Of a stretch of DNA of 64,000 bases, positions 27,432 through 35,566 are shown in pieces. The first letter of the stretch is position 1. Each line of letters starts with the position of its first letter. This stretch comes from Bacillota bacterium. Lineage in GTDB: Bacteria; Bacillota; Clostridia; Oscillospirales; Acutalibacteraceae. The notes under the pieces were generated by a model, which had not been told where the DNA came from, searched no databases, and saw only the letters and a program-made list of their open reading frames with translations. The stretch spans positions 62,001 to 126,000 of the forward strand of contig JAEYPT010000001.1 in the NCBI GenBank assembly GCA_023410445.1, written 5' to 3'. The translations under genes and the position numbers were made by a program.

Positions 27432-27848
27432 TTATTCTTCCGGCTTTTTCGGCCGGTATTTCCGGTCTCCGATCCCGCGGAGAACAAGCGTCAGGATCAG
27501 CAGGCCACCTACAACGTAATACTTCAACCTAGGAGGCCCCGGAAGCAGCAGGACAATCAGGCAAATGGACAGGAAAAGAAAGGCGGTTTCGTCCATAACC
27601 CGGTAAACACGATAAAACAGCGTAATCCCCGGCTGTATGGGAAGGCAGTCGCGCTCTGCCACACCTTTCCAGTGAATTTCATTACTGAGAAACCAGCACC
27701 AGATTAGAATGACCCGAATTGGCCAGTAGGTTTCGGGAATCGACCAGATAGCCAGTAAAGTCGCGGGAGCGATGAAATAGTAAATGCGCTCAACGTGTGG
27801 AAACAGAAAATGCACCGCTTTGCTGTTTGCCTTCTCAAGGGAGTTCAT
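27432..27848 (-). CDS. Four-span membrane protein, function unknown
   Basis: A 138-residue protein starting at ATG 27848 (a GTG at 27851 is also possible; AAAGGAAA lies upstream). Hydrophobic spans are seen near residues 24-42, 43-55, 83-103 and 107-122, and the C-terminus is basic (RKYRPKKPEE). A Trp/Tyr-rich first half is notable. I do not recognise the family. The TetR gene lies 80 bases upstream on the same strand, so it may be a target of that regulator. Confidence 0.65.
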   Translation of the reverse strand: MNSLEKANSKAVHFLFPHVERIYYFIAPATLLAIWSIPETYWPIRVILIWCWFLSNEIHWKGVAERDCLPIQPGITLFYRVYRVMDETAFLFLSICLIVLLLPGPPRLKYYVVGGLLILTLVLRGIGDRKYRPKKPEE

Positions 27849-27928
27849 CACGCTTCACTTTCCTTTCAAACGGAAACATCTTCCCAGAGCATGAAATCCC
27901 ATGATGCGCGCCTATGGCTTGATTCAAC

Positions 27929-28507
27929 TTATGCCTTCAAAATATCAACGAGCCAGCGGCTTTCCGGCATGGGAGCGGACGGGAAGGAGACTGCGGTCTC
28001 CGCGACGCTTTCCAGCGAGGAAAAGAAGCAGAGCGCCAAAGTCCGCGCGTTGCCTGGCCGGATATCCCCGGCCCGCTGTCCGGCTTCCACCACTGGCACC
28101 ATCGAATCGACGATGTTCATCCCTTTGAGCCGGAGCTTCATTTCATTGGTCAGGTAATCCGCATACATGGCCTGTTTTGCCAGCAGAAAGACTTTTGCCG
28201 AGGAAGGGGAAACGGAGAAATAGGAGAGCATCGTGTCGGCGATCTCCTGAAAAATCTGCATGGGAGGGTGTGGCATATGCAGGAATTCCTCCATCATGCG
28301 GATGCATTCCGCCGCCGTATCCAGGTGGGCGAGAAAGAGCTGTTCTTTGCTGTCGTAGTAGTGAAACATCAGGCCCGAGCTGATGCCGAGAGCCCGCGAA
28401 ATTTCCCGTGTGCTGGTTCCCGTGTAGCCGTGGCGCACGAACAGATCGAGGCTCGTGTCCAGAATCTGCTTTTGACGCGCATCTTTCTGACGTTGCCGCT
28501 GGTTCAA
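27929..28507 (-). CDS. TetR/AcrR family transcriptional regulator
   Basis: A 192-residue repressor starting at TTG 28507, with GGGGGAG just upstream on the minus strand. The N-terminal helix-turn-helix is visible as HGYTGTSTREISRALGISSGLMFHYYDSKEQLF. The ligand-binding half holds several Met residues and is unassigned. It lies between an unknown membrane protein and a divergent aminotransferase. A short palindrome ATACTGCTGTAT (28527-28538) in the divergent region is a possible operator. Confidence 0.88.
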   Translation of the reverse strand: MNQRQRQKDARQKQILDTSLDLFVRHGYTGTSTREISRALGISSGLMFHYYDSKEQLFLAHLDTAAECIRMMEEFLHMPHPPMQIFQEIADTMLSYFSVSPSSAKVFLLAKQAMYADYLTNEMKLRLKGMNIVDSMVPVVEAGQRAGDIRPGNARTLALCFFSSLESVAETAVSFPSAPMPESRWLVDILKA

Positions 28508-28526
28508 ACCGCTCTCCCCCTAGTAG

Positions 28527-28538
28527 ATACTGCTGTAT
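28527..28538. promoter_or_regulatory. Possible operator palindrome upstream of TetR gene
   Basis: ATAC-TGCT-GTAT, 20 bases before the TetR start codon. The 4-base arms are short, so this is a weak candidate. Confidence 0.25.
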
Positions 28539-28609
28539 TTTTCTTCAATCATAGCGCGCGTGGAAGATTTTGTCAACCAAAGGCGCTCTGCGGTTCCCAC
28601 TGCCAAATC

Positions 28610-28638
28610 TTCCATTTTTGGAATGGATATGTTACAAT
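28610..28638 (+). promoter_or_regulatory. Promoter of aminotransferase 28683
   Basis: TTCCAT (28610-28615), 17-base spacer, TG-T-TACAAT extended -10 (hexamer 28633-28638). The start codon follows 45 bases downstream. Confidence 0.5.
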
Positions 28639-28682
28639 ATGCATTAAAAAGCAAAACGAGTTGCAGACAGGGAGTGTTTCCA

Positions 28683-29852
28683 TTGGAGTTTTCCAAACGG
28701 ATGAACTATTTTGATACGGGAGTTTTTTCGGCTCTCGCACAGATGAAGAATGAAAAAGAGGCCGCCGGAATTCCGGTGATCGACCTGAGCATCGGGGCGC
28801 CCAACATTCCGCCCGCGCCCCACATCATGGAGGCCCTGGCGCAGAGCGCGCTGGAAAAGGAGAATTACGTCTATGCCCTGAATGATACCCCGGAGCTGAT
28901 TGAAACGGTGTGTGCCTGGTACCGCCGCCGCTACGGCGTAGAACTGGACGGCGCGGCGGAGGTCACCTCTCTGCTCGGCTCGCAGGACGGGCTTTCCCAT
29001 ATTTCACTGTCCATCATCGACCCCGACGACCTTGTGCTGGTGCCGGACCCCGGTTATCCGATTTTTGGGGACGGCCCGGTTCTGGCGGGCGCGGAGCTGT
29101 ACCGCATGCCGCAGACGCAGGAAACCGGTTATGTGGTAGATTTGAAGGCTGTGCCGGAGGAAATTGCACGCAGGGCAAAATTTATGGTTGTTTCCTATCC
29201 TGCAAACCCGGTCACAAGTATCGCGCCGCCGTCTTTTTACGAGGAGCTGGTCGCGTTCGCAAAGCGGTACGACATTCTTGTGCTGCACGACAACGCTTAC
29301 AGCGAGCTGGTGTTTGACGGAGCGGAGTGCGGCAGTTTTCTTCAGCATAAGGGTGCGAAAGACGTCGGAATCGAATTTAACTCCCTTTCCAAAACATACG
29401 GCCTCGCGGGTGCGCGCATCGGTTTTGCCCTTGGAAACCGCGAGATGATCGGAAAACTGAAGGCGCTGAAGTCCAACATGGATTACGGCATGTTTCTGCC
29501 CATCCAGAAGGCCGCCGTGGCGGCGCTCACGGGCCCACAGGACTGTGTGGAGGCCACCCGCCTCGCTTATGAAAAGCGCCGGGACGTGCTGGTGGAAGGC
29601 CTTAACGCCGTCGGCTGGAGCATGGAAAAACCGAAGGCCACCATGTTTGTGTGGGCTAAGATCCCGGCGCCGTATACGGACAGCGTTCAGTTTGTGCTGG
29701 ACCTTCTGGAGCGCGCCGGTGTTTTGGTAACACCCGGTGCGGCATTCGGCCCTTCGGGGGAGGGATACGTGCGAATGGCTTTGGTGCAGGACGAGGCGAA
29801 CATGCGCCTTGCAGCGAAGAAAATCGACGAGTGCGGAATTTTAAAACAGTAA
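28683..29852 (+). CDS. Class I/II PLP aminotransferase
   Basis: A 389-residue fold type I aminotransferase. The start is taken as TTG 28683 with GGGAG eight bases upstream; an upstream in-frame ATG at 28560 would precede the promoter. Landmarks are LSIGAPNIPPAP, GSQDGLSH, VSYPANPVTS, HDNAYSELVF and the PLP lysine in SLSKTYGLAGARIG, with VRMALV at the C-terminus. This is the LL-diaminopimelate/AspC-like group. It is monocistronic and ends in a terminator; the substrate cannot be read from sequence. Confidence 0.88.
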   Translation: MEFSKRMNYFDTGVFSALAQMKNEKEAAGIPVIDLSIGAPNIPPAPHIMEALAQSALEKENYVYALNDTPELIETVCAWYRRRYGVELDGAAEVTSLLGSQDGLSHISLSIIDPDDLVLVPDPGYPIFGDGPVLAGAELYRMPQTQETGYVVDLKAVPEEIARRAKFMVVSYPANPVTSIAPPSFYEELVAFAKRYDILVLHDNAYSELVFDGAECGSFLQHKGAKDVGIEFNSLSKTYGLAGARIGFALGNREMIGKLKALKSNMDYGMFLPIQKAAVAALTGPQDCVEATRLAYEKRRDVLVEGLNAVGWSMEKPKATMFVWAKIPAPYTDSVQFVLDLLERAGVLVTPGAAFGPSGEGYVRMALVQDEANMRLAAKKIDECGILKQ

Positions 29853-29870
29853 GTGGCGTCATAAAAGCAG

Positions 29871-29907
29871 CGGGCGGATTTGAAAAAATCCGCCCGTCAT
29901 TTATTTT
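29871..29907. terminator. Terminator between aminotransferase and pentapeptide gene
   Basis: A perfect 10-bp stem (CGGGCGGATT at 29871-29880, AATCCGCCCG at 29887-29896) followed by TCATTTATTTT. The genes on either side converge. Confidence 0.85.
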
Positions 29908-30545
29908 ACGGTCAAACCGAGGTAACGCGCAAGATCGCAGGCCTGCAGCGGCGTCACCGTAGCGCCGCGCAGCTCGGGCCCGGATAGAACGATCCCTTCG
30001 ATTTCGTCGCTCGTCAGGTCCATGCCTTTCAGCGGCGTATGCAGAAAGACCGCCCTATTTAGGATGCAGTCCGTGAATTCCACGGAGGTCAACGCGCATT
30101 CCTCAAAATTTCCCTCCGCAAAGTCGCAGCCTTTTAGCAGAACGTATTTCAGCTTGGAACCGACGAGACTGACCAGCCTCCCTTTGCAGTTTTCAAAAAG
30201 CAGATGCTCGATAAACGATTCGGAAAAATCAGCTCCGACGGTTTTGCACTGCCTCAATTCCACCCGGCGAAAGCCGCACCGCTGAAAAGAGAAGTTGGAG
30301 AGATCACAGTTCTCAAACACAACGTCGGTAAAAAAGCCGCTTTCCGCACTGCCGCCCGTGAGTCGGCAGCCTTCGAACCGGCATCCCTTGAACTCTGCCG
30401 CGCCGAATGATTGGCCGGAAAATGAAGCGTTTTGGAACTCGTACCCTTCTACCGTTGCCTCGTCTTCCGCGGCGCGCCGCAGCAGCTCTTCCGCATCGTC
30501 GGCCTTCTGGAGTATTTCCGACAGCCTGCAAGCTTCCCATTTCAA
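29901..30545 (-). CDS. Pentapeptide repeat protein, Qnr-like in size and tail
   Basis: A 214-residue protein starting at TTG 30545. From about residue 35 to 190 it is built of A(D/N)LXX-type pentapeptides such as FKGCRFEGCRL, FENCDLSNFSF and VEFTDCILNRAVF, which fold as a right-handed quadrilateral beta-helix. Qnr proteins, which shield DNA gyrase from quinolones, have the same length and end in a QA..L...LGI.V helix; here the end reads QACDLARYLGLTV. That similarity is suggestive only. It stands alone between two convergent or divergent neighbours. Confidence 0.82.
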   Translation of the reverse strand: MKWEACRLSEILQKADDAEELLRRAAEDEATVEGYEFQNASFSGQSFGAAEFKGCRFEGCRLTGGSAESGFFTDVVFENCDLSNFSFQRCGFRRVELRQCKTVGADFSESFIEHLLFENCKGRLVSLVGSKLKYVLLKGCDFAEGNFEECALTSVEFTDCILNRAVFLHTPLKGMDLTSDEIEGIVLSGPELRGATVTPLQACDLARYLGLTVK

Positions 30546-30689
30546 ACAAATCCCGCCTTTCCTGCTGCCATTGTACCACAGTAATTTTGCAAAGAAAACC
30601 GGCTGGCTGAAAAGGCAATTTTCCGAACGGGGGAAAAACGTTCATAATGCGGGACTTTTGCCCCATAATAAGCTCCGGGGGTGGAAAAC

Positions 30690-31685
30690 ATGTTCCCGGA
30701 ACAGGTTTATTACGAACCGGAGGCTCTTTCCTATGAACTGGGGAAACAGCTCCAAGAAAAATATGCGGATGTACCATGGATTCCGATTGAGAGCCACAAT
30801 TCGGTTGAATCGCTGCAGGCGCGGCCGAACGCCGACTTTCCATCCATGAAGCGCCTGCTGATTGTGGGCATCCGTAAAACGCACCGCTACGTGCCGAACC
30901 ACAAAAGCTCCGATTTTCTGGTTCCGTATACGTCTTCCGGCTGCAGTGCCATGTGCCTTTACTGCTATCTGGTCTGCAATTACAACAAATGCTCCTATCT
31001 GCGGCTTTTCGTGAACCGGGAGCAGATGCTGCAAAGGCTGATGCGCACCGCAAAGAAGCCCGGACCGGAGTTGACGTTTGAAATCGGCAGCAACAGCGAC
31101 TTGGTGCTGGAAAACACGATCACCGGGAATCTGGAATGGACCATCGAACGGTTTGCGGCGCAGGAACGGGGATTCCTGACTTTTCCGACGAAATTCGACC
31201 GGGTTGAGCCGCTGCTTCCTTTGAATCACAGGGGGCGGATTGTGATGCGTATGAGCGTCAATCCGCAGGAAATTATTTCGCGTGTTGAATTCGGCACGTC
31301 GCCGCTGAAAGACAGAATCCGCGCGCTGAATGCCGTATGCGATGCCGGTTACCGCGTTGGCCTTCTGATCGCCCCGGTGATTCTGCTGGAGGGCTGGAAA
31401 CGCCTCTACACGGAACTGCTGGAGACTCTTGCCTCGGAACTTTCCCCGAAGGTCCGACGGGAAATGTTCATTGAAGTGATTTTTATGACCTATAGCTATG
31501 TTCATCGCGCGATCAATACAGAGGCGTTTCCGAATGCGGTGACGCTCTACGACCCGGAACGTATGACGGGACGCGGAAGAGGAAAATATTGTTACCGCCA
31601 GCCTGTAAGGCAGGAAGCGGAAAGTTTTTTGAGGGAAGAAATCGAAAAGCGGTTCGGCACAGACAAAATTCTCTATATTGTATAA
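30690..31685 (+). CDS. splB: Spore photoproduct lyase, radical SAM
   Basis: A 331-residue radical SAM enzyme that repairs the UV-induced thymine dimer (spore photoproduct) during germination. The [4Fe-4S] cysteines form CX3CX2C at C85, C89 and C92 in SGCSAMCLYCYL. The N-terminus (QVYYEPEAL...YELG) and the segment after the cluster (SYLRLFVN) match SplB. The ATG at 30690 has GGGGGTGG at a proper distance; a GTG at 30681 is the alternative. No splA is present. The gene fits with spoIIE as a second sporulation marker. The frame ends just before a low-GC stretch leading to the tRNA genes. Confidence 0.9.
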   Translation: MFPEQVYYEPEALSYELGKQLQEKYADVPWIPIESHNSVESLQARPNADFPSMKRLLIVGIRKTHRYVPNHKSSDFLVPYTSSGCSAMCLYCYLVCNYNKCSYLRLFVNREQMLQRLMRTAKKPGPELTFEIGSNSDLVLENTITGNLEWTIERFAAQERGFLTFPTKFDRVEPLLPLNHRGRIVMRMSVNPQEIISRVEFGTSPLKDRIRALNAVCDAGYRVGLLIAPVILLEGWKRLYTELLETLASELSPKVRREMFIEVIFMTYSYVHRAINTEAFPNAVTLYDPERMTGRGRGKYCYRQPVRQEAESFLREEIEKRFGTDKILYIV

Positions 31686-31772
31686 GTACTTGATAAAATT
31701 CCATATCGTATAACAAAATACCTTTTATTCTTTTGAAATTTGCTTCCGACTATAATTTTTGCGGGAAAGGGA

Positions 31773-31800
31773 TTGACAAATCGATTTGTTTTGGTATAAT
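31773..31800 (+). promoter_or_regulatory. Consensus promoter of the tRNA pair
   Basis: Perfect TTGACA (31773-31778), 16-base spacer, perfect TATAAT (31795-31800) with an extended TGG. The tRNA begins 27 bases later. Confidence 0.85.
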
Positions 31801-31826
31801 AAATCTTGCTGTTTCAAACAAAATAT

Positions 31827-31900
31827 TGCGGAATTGTGTAAAGGTAGCACAACAGACTCTGACTCTGTTTGTGAGGGTTCGAATCCTTCTTCCGCAGCCA
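31827..31900 (+). tRNA. tRNA-Gln (anticodon CTG)
   Basis: A cloverleaf can be drawn by hand. The acceptor stem TGCGGAA pairs with TTCCGCA; the anticodon stem ACAGA/TCTGT encloses loop CTCTGAC with anticodon CTG, reading CAG codons. The T arm GAGGG/CCTTC encloses TTCGAAT. GCCA follows, so CCA is encoded. It shares a promoter with tRNA-Pro. Confidence 0.9.
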
Positions 31901-31927
31901 AAGGCTCCATTTTAGGAGCCGTCTTTT

Positions 31928-32001
<74 letters not shown>

Positions 32002-32004
<3 letters not shown>

Positions 32005-32045
32005 TAACAAAAAAGGTTCGCATCCGCGAACCTTTTTTGTTATGG
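32002..32045 (+). terminator. 20-bp perfect inverted repeat ending the tRNA operon
   Basis: The left arm (32002-32021) begins inside the CCA end of tRNA-Pro; the right arm (32026-32045) contains the T6 tract; the loop is ATCC. The inner part is a normal terminator stem (GGTTCGC/GCGAACC plus U run). Confidence 0.88.
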
Positions 32046-32077
32046 TTAAGCGGGTGTTTTTTTAGGAGGGTAGTAAT

Positions 32078-33094
32078 ATGATTGCGAATATTCATTTAGC
32101 GCCCAATTTTTTGCGCAAAAATGCTTTAATACAAATGAAAGATGAGGGTGCTTATAAAGCTATCAAAGGGTTCCCTGTAATGTATGTGGATAAGTTTACA
32201 TATGTCGCTGAAGCCAGTGTTAGAACCGGTGTCGGAGAACCGGGAACTACCAGCCAGTCTTATGCTGTGCATGTAGGAGCTTTTTGCTCCCTTGCGCGCT
32301 TTTTGACTTTTGAAATAAACGAAAATCACGATTATCTGAATATTACGACTGCCCAATGCGATCTAATTAACTTTCCTGAAAAACGAATAAAAACCAAAGG
32401 GTCTGTCCTGATTCAGAATGATGTATGGATCGGTCAGAGCAGTACAATTTTAGGCGGGGTTACGATCCATAATGGTGCCGTGGTTGGAAGCAACGCCGTT
32501 GTTACAAAAGACGTTCCTCCCTACAGCATTGTAGGTGGCAACCCTGCCCGAATCATTAAATACCGCTTCGATGAGGAGACTATTAAAAAGCTGCTCGCTA
32601 TCCAGTGGTGGAATTGGGACAATAACCAGCTTGCGCAGCGAAAGAAATGGTTTGCGGCCGACATCCAGAGCTTTATTGATGAATTCTATCCTATGGCATT
32701 AAAGAAAGCTCCGAACAAGAAAATATCTTTGCCGGACTGCACTAAAAAATACCTTTTTTTCCCCGATTTTATTGAGCCTTTCAGTATATGGAAAAAAGTT
32801 ATTCTTGAATTTTGCGCTACTTTTAAAAATTCACCCGATACTTGTTTGGTAATCTTCATAGAAAAGCAGGAAAATTCGAAGGCACAGTTATCTCTGCTGT
32901 CTGATTTGGTTAAAAATATCGACGCGGCGTGCGATATCTATGTTCACTGTGGGGACGCTGAGGATGAAAAGGCAATTTTCAACAATGTGTCCTATTATGT
33001 CACTAGCCGCGGCCCAAAAACTATTTTTCATACATGCCTTGCGGATTTGAACAATGTGCCAATTATTTCCGGAGTAGACAGCCCGATTTTTTGA
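32078..33094 (+). CDS. Hexapeptide-repeat acyltransferase (CatB/Vat-like) with an extra C-terminal domain
   Basis: A 338-residue protein. The N-terminal part (about residues 45-180) is a left-handed beta-helix acyltransferase: IGQSSTILGGVTIHNGAVVGSNAVVTKDVPPYSIVGGNPARII is the classic end of the helix, with the catalytic-type histidine in ENHDY. This fold acetylates sugars, streptogramins or chloramphenicol. The last 120 residues, from about 215, form a separate alpha/beta domain (IFIEKQENSK, DIYVHCGDAED) that I cannot name but which resembles part of a glycosyltransferase Rossmann fold. Base composition is clearly more AT-rich than the neighbours, and it lies directly behind a tRNA gene, suggesting acquisition. 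AGGAGGG precedes the ATG. A surface-polysaccharide role is inference. Confidence 0.82.
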   Translation: MIANIHLAPNFLRKNALIQMKDEGAYKAIKGFPVMYVDKFTYVAEASVRTGVGEPGTTSQSYAVHVGAFCSLARFLTFEINENHDYLNITTAQCDLINFPEKRIKTKGSVLIQNDVWIGQSSTILGGVTIHNGAVVGSNAVVTKDVPPYSIVGGNPARIIKYRFDEETIKKLLAIQWWNWDNNQLAQRKKWFAADIQSFIDEFYPMALKKAPNKKISLPDCTKKYLFFPDFIEPFSIWKKVILEFCATFKNSPDTCLVIFIEKQENSKAQLSLLSDLVKNIDAACDIYVHCGDAEDEKAIFNNVSYYVTSRGPKTIFHTCLADLNNVPIISGVDSPIF

Positions 33095-33117
33095 AAGCTG
33101 GTCGGGCGTATTTACCT

Positions 33118-33156
33118 AAAACAGGATTTTCCGCCGGGAAATCCTGTTTTATTTTT
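33118..33156 (+). terminator. Terminator of the acyltransferase gene
   Basis: A 12-bp stem (AAAACAGGATTT at 33118-33129, AAATCCTGTTTT at 33139-33150) followed by ATTTTTA. It also lies downstream of the convergent HxlR gene. Confidence 0.85.
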
Positions 33157-33499
33157 ATCCCCATTTTGCGCCCCAGAGCTTCATGGCCTTGATGATCGGC
33201 CGAAGGCTGTTGCCCTTTTCGGTCAGCGTGTATTCCACCGTCGGCGGCACCGTGGGGTAAGCGGTCCGCTTGACAACATTCCGCTCCTCTAACTCCTTGA
33301 GACGGACGGAGAGCGTTTTGGGGCTGATGCCCGGCAGCGACTTGCGCAGTTCGCCGAATCGCCGGACCCCGTCGAACAGGTTCCGGATAATCAGGAACGT
33401 CCATTTCCCTCCCAGCACGTCCAGCGCCTTTTCAATGGAGCATTCCAGCTCCGGCGGACAGGTGCAGGGTTCCGCTTCCAACATTTCTTCAACTTCCAT
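33155..33499 (-). CDS. HxlR family transcriptional regulator
   Basis: A 114-residue winged-helix protein. Family landmarks are CSIEKALDVLGGKWTFLIIRNLFDGVRRFGEL, the recognition helix region PGISPKTLSVRLKELE, and the wing VEYTLTEKG. The N-terminal CTCP and C residues could allow redox or aldehyde sensing, as in HxlR/YodB/HypR relatives, but this is inference. AAGGAG precedes the ATG. It is divergent from the aldo/keto reductase gene, the usual target arrangement. Confidence 0.93.
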   Translation of the reverse strand: MEVEEMLEAEPCTCPPELECSIEKALDVLGGKWTFLIIRNLFDGVRRFGELRKSLPGISPKTLSVRLKELEERNVVKRTAYPTVPPTVEYTLTEKGNSLRPIIKAMKLWGAKWG

Positions 33500-33515
33500 G
33501 CCTGATTCTCCTTAA

Positions 33516-33554
33516 TAGTAACTTATGTGAAACTATATGATGCAAATGTAACTA
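33516..33554. promoter_or_regulatory. Possible HxlR operator in the divergent region
   Basis: TAGTAACT (33516-33523) and TGTAACTA (33547-33554) form similar half-sites about three helical turns apart, between the HxlR start and the reductase promoter. Confidence 0.3.
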
Positions 33555-33555
33555 C

Positions 33556-33584
33556 TTTAAAGAGTAAACCATTCCTGCTATACT
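33556..33584 (+). promoter_or_regulatory. Promoter of the aldo/keto reductase
   Basis: TTTAAA (33556-33561), 17-base spacer, TGC-TATACT extended -10 (hexamer 33579-33584). The leader is about 115 bases. Confidence 0.5.
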
Positions 33585-33705
33585 GTCAACGGAACGGGAG
33601 AATCAACCGGTCCCTGTTCCGGAAGCCGATCGTGCGCGCGGCCGGATTCCGCGTATAAACGCGCCGAAGCCCGGTTATTTTAATCCTGAAAGAGGGAGAT
33701 TTGGC

Positions 33706-34623
33706 ATGAAAAAAATCAGCATCGGCAAAGGCGAAATCACCGCATCCGCAGTTTCGCTCGGATGCATGCGCATGAAAGACCTGACGGAAAAGGAAGCGAA
33801 TATCATGATCAACACGGCGTTGGAGGAAGGCATTGACTTCTTCGACCACGCCGACAAGTACGGTGAAGGACGGTCGGAAGAGATTTTTGCGAACGCCATC
33901 GGCATGACGCCGCGCATCCGCGAAAAAATGTTTCTCCAGTCCAAATGCGGCATCAAGCCGACGTATTTCGATTTTTCCAAAGAACACATTCTCGAGGCTG
34001 TGGATGGCTCTCTGAAACGGCTGAAAACCGATTACCTCGACGTTCTGCTACTGCACCGCCCGGATATCCTGGTGGAGCCAGAGGAGGTCGCGGAGGCCTT
34101 TACCATCCTGCACAGCAGCGGAAAGGTACGCTACTTCGGTGTGAGCAATCAGAACCCGATGCAGATCGAACTGCTGAACAAATACCTCAACCAGAAGCTT
34201 ATTGTCAACCAGCTTCAGTTCAGCATCATGCACACGGGAATGGTGGATGCCGGTCTTTACGTGAATATGAAGTGGGACGAGGCCGTTGATCGCGACGGGA
34301 GCATTCTGGATTACTGCCGCCTGAAGGATATCACGGTTCAGGCGTGGTCACCGTTCCAGTACGGGTATTTCGACGGTGTATTCCTCGACAACGAGAAGTT
34401 CCCCGCGCTGAATAAAACCATTAACGAGGTAGCGGAAAAATACAGCGTGCCGAATACGGCGATCGCGGTTGCCTGGATTCTGCGCCACCCAGCGCACATG
34501 CAGACAATCGTCGGCACCATGAATCCCAAACGCCTCAAAGACATCTGCAAGGCGTCGGAGGTCACTCTCACTCGGCAGGAGTGGTATGACATTTATCTGG
34601 CCGCCGGTCATCTGCTACCGTAA
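33706..34623 (+). CDS. Aldo/keto reductase
   Basis: A 305-residue NADPH-dependent (by family) TIM-barrel reductase of the YdhF/Tas group. The catalytic tetrad is visible: Asp in FFDHADKYG, Tyr in the same segment, Lys in LQSKCGI and His in LLLHRPD. It reduces aldehydes or ketones; the physiological substrate is unknown. Divergent HxlR control suggests induction by reactive carbonyls or thiol stress. The gene ends before a 23-bp hairpin. Confidence 0.93.
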   Translation: MKKISIGKGEITASAVSLGCMRMKDLTEKEANIMINTALEEGIDFFDHADKYGEGRSEEIFANAIGMTPRIREKMFLQSKCGIKPTYFDFSKEHILEAVDGSLKRLKTDYLDVLLLHRPDILVEPEEVAEAFTILHSSGKVRYFGVSNQNPMQIELLNKYLNQKLIVNQLQFSIMHTGMVDAGLYVNMKWDEAVDRDGSILDYCRLKDITVQAWSPFQYGYFDGVFLDNEKFPALNKTINEVAEKYSVPNTAIAVAWILRHPAHMQTIVGTMNPKRLKDICKASEVTLTRQEWYDIYLAAGHLLP

Positions 34624-34642
34624 AATAAAACAGCAGCAGAGC

Positions 34643-34691
34643 AGAAACGCAGAACGCCCCGGAGCATTGCTCCGGGGCGTTCTGCGTTTCT
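34643..34691. terminator. Very long terminator hairpin
   Basis: A 21-bp perfect stem (34643-34663 with 34671-34691) extended by a further GC pair of bases around ATT. It separates the reductase from the convergent TetR gene. Confidence 0.85.
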
Positions 34692-34702
34692 CATCCATCG
34701 GC

Positions 34703-35386
34703 TTAATTATTCTTAATTTTTTTCCCCTTACCAGATAAGGAATCGGCGGTATCATAAAAAGCGGAAAGGTCGTTTTCCGGCAGCGGATTGAAGTCCGCCA
34801 CAAGAGAGGTTCCGTAGACCATATAGCGGGTAAGCTGGGTCATCATTTCCTCCGGCGTCAGAGCAAAATCCCCGTCGATCCACCACAGAATTGCGCCGAC
34901 GTAGATCGACAGAATGATGTCGATGTAAAGCCCTTCGGCTATGGGAGGACGATCCCGGTTAAGGTGGCGGGTGTGCCATTCCCGCACAATCTTTTCCTTG
35001 ACGACCGCTTCTAGATTTTGCAGGAACCCGTAATCACCGTTGATTCCGAGCAGGGTCTTATAAAGTACGCGGTCTTCCAGAATGCTCTGGAACAGTGACA
35101 GCAGCATCGACTGAAAATAGGGCATCCGGACCTTTCCATCCTCGCCGACGATCGTTTTCGGGCTGACCAGACGGACAATTCTGCCGGTAGCCTCGCGGGT
35201 GATTTTGTCCAGCAGATCGTATTTATCGGTGTAATGCAGATAAAAGGTGGAACGGTTGATCCTTGCTCGAACGCAGAGCTCGTGAACGGTCACGCCGTTT
35301 AAACCGTTTTCCCCCACCAGTGCCAGAAAAGCGTCCCGAATGGCTTCTCTGGTTTTCTGTACCCGAAGATCCGCTGTTTCCTGCAT
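34703..35386 (-). CDS. TetR family regulator of the second efflux operon
   Basis: A 227-residue repressor. The helix-turn-helix is in GLNGVTVHELCVRARINRSTFYLHYTDKYDLLDKI, and the C-terminal part resembles the TetR_C_8 type (YIDIILSIYVGAILWWIDG). It is divergent from the ABC exporter at 35567-41019. A perfect palindrome overlaps the exporter promoter, so local repression is very likely. The inducing ligand is unknown. Confidence 0.92.
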   Translation of the reverse strand: MQETADLRVQKTREAIRDAFLALVGENGLNGVTVHELCVRARINRSTFYLHYTDKYDLLDKITREATGRIVRLVSPKTIVGEDGKVRMPYFQSMLLSLFQSILEDRVLYKTLLGINGDYGFLQNLEAVVKEKIVREWHTRHLNRDRPPIAEGLYIDIILSIYVGAILWWIDGDFALTPEEMMTQLTRYMVYGTSLVADFNPLPENDLSAFYDTADSLSGKGKKIKNN

Positions 35387-35458
35387 AAAACGGTCCCTCT
35401 TTTTTAAATTTTTATCGACAGAATCGCCGCAACTGTTGCTTATCCGTCATTTATTAAG

Positions 35459-35478
35459 GAATTAGCGGTTGCTAATTC
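35459..35478. promoter_or_regulatory. TetR operator palindrome
   Basis: GAATTAGC-GGTT-GCTAATTC is a perfect 8-bp inverted repeat (35459-35466, 35471-35478) covering the -35 of the exporter promoter. Its size and place are typical of TetR operators. Confidence 0.75.
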
Positions 35479-35496
35479 AACTGAAACTATTATAAT
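35469..35496 (+). promoter_or_regulatory. Promoter of the second efflux operon
   Basis: TTGCTA (35469-35474), 16-base spacer, consensus TATAAT (35491-35496). It overlaps the operator palindrome. Confidence 0.7.
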
Positions 35497-35566
35497 GCAG
35501 ACGGAAGGAAAAGAAAAGCAACTTTTCTTACCGGCATAGGAAATTCAGGCGGAAAGGAGAACAAAG

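Noticed and set aside
28560..28682. Upstream ATG start for the aminotransferase
   Set aside because: It lies before the predicted promoter and has no ribosome binding site; the extra residues do not resemble an aminotransferase N-terminus.
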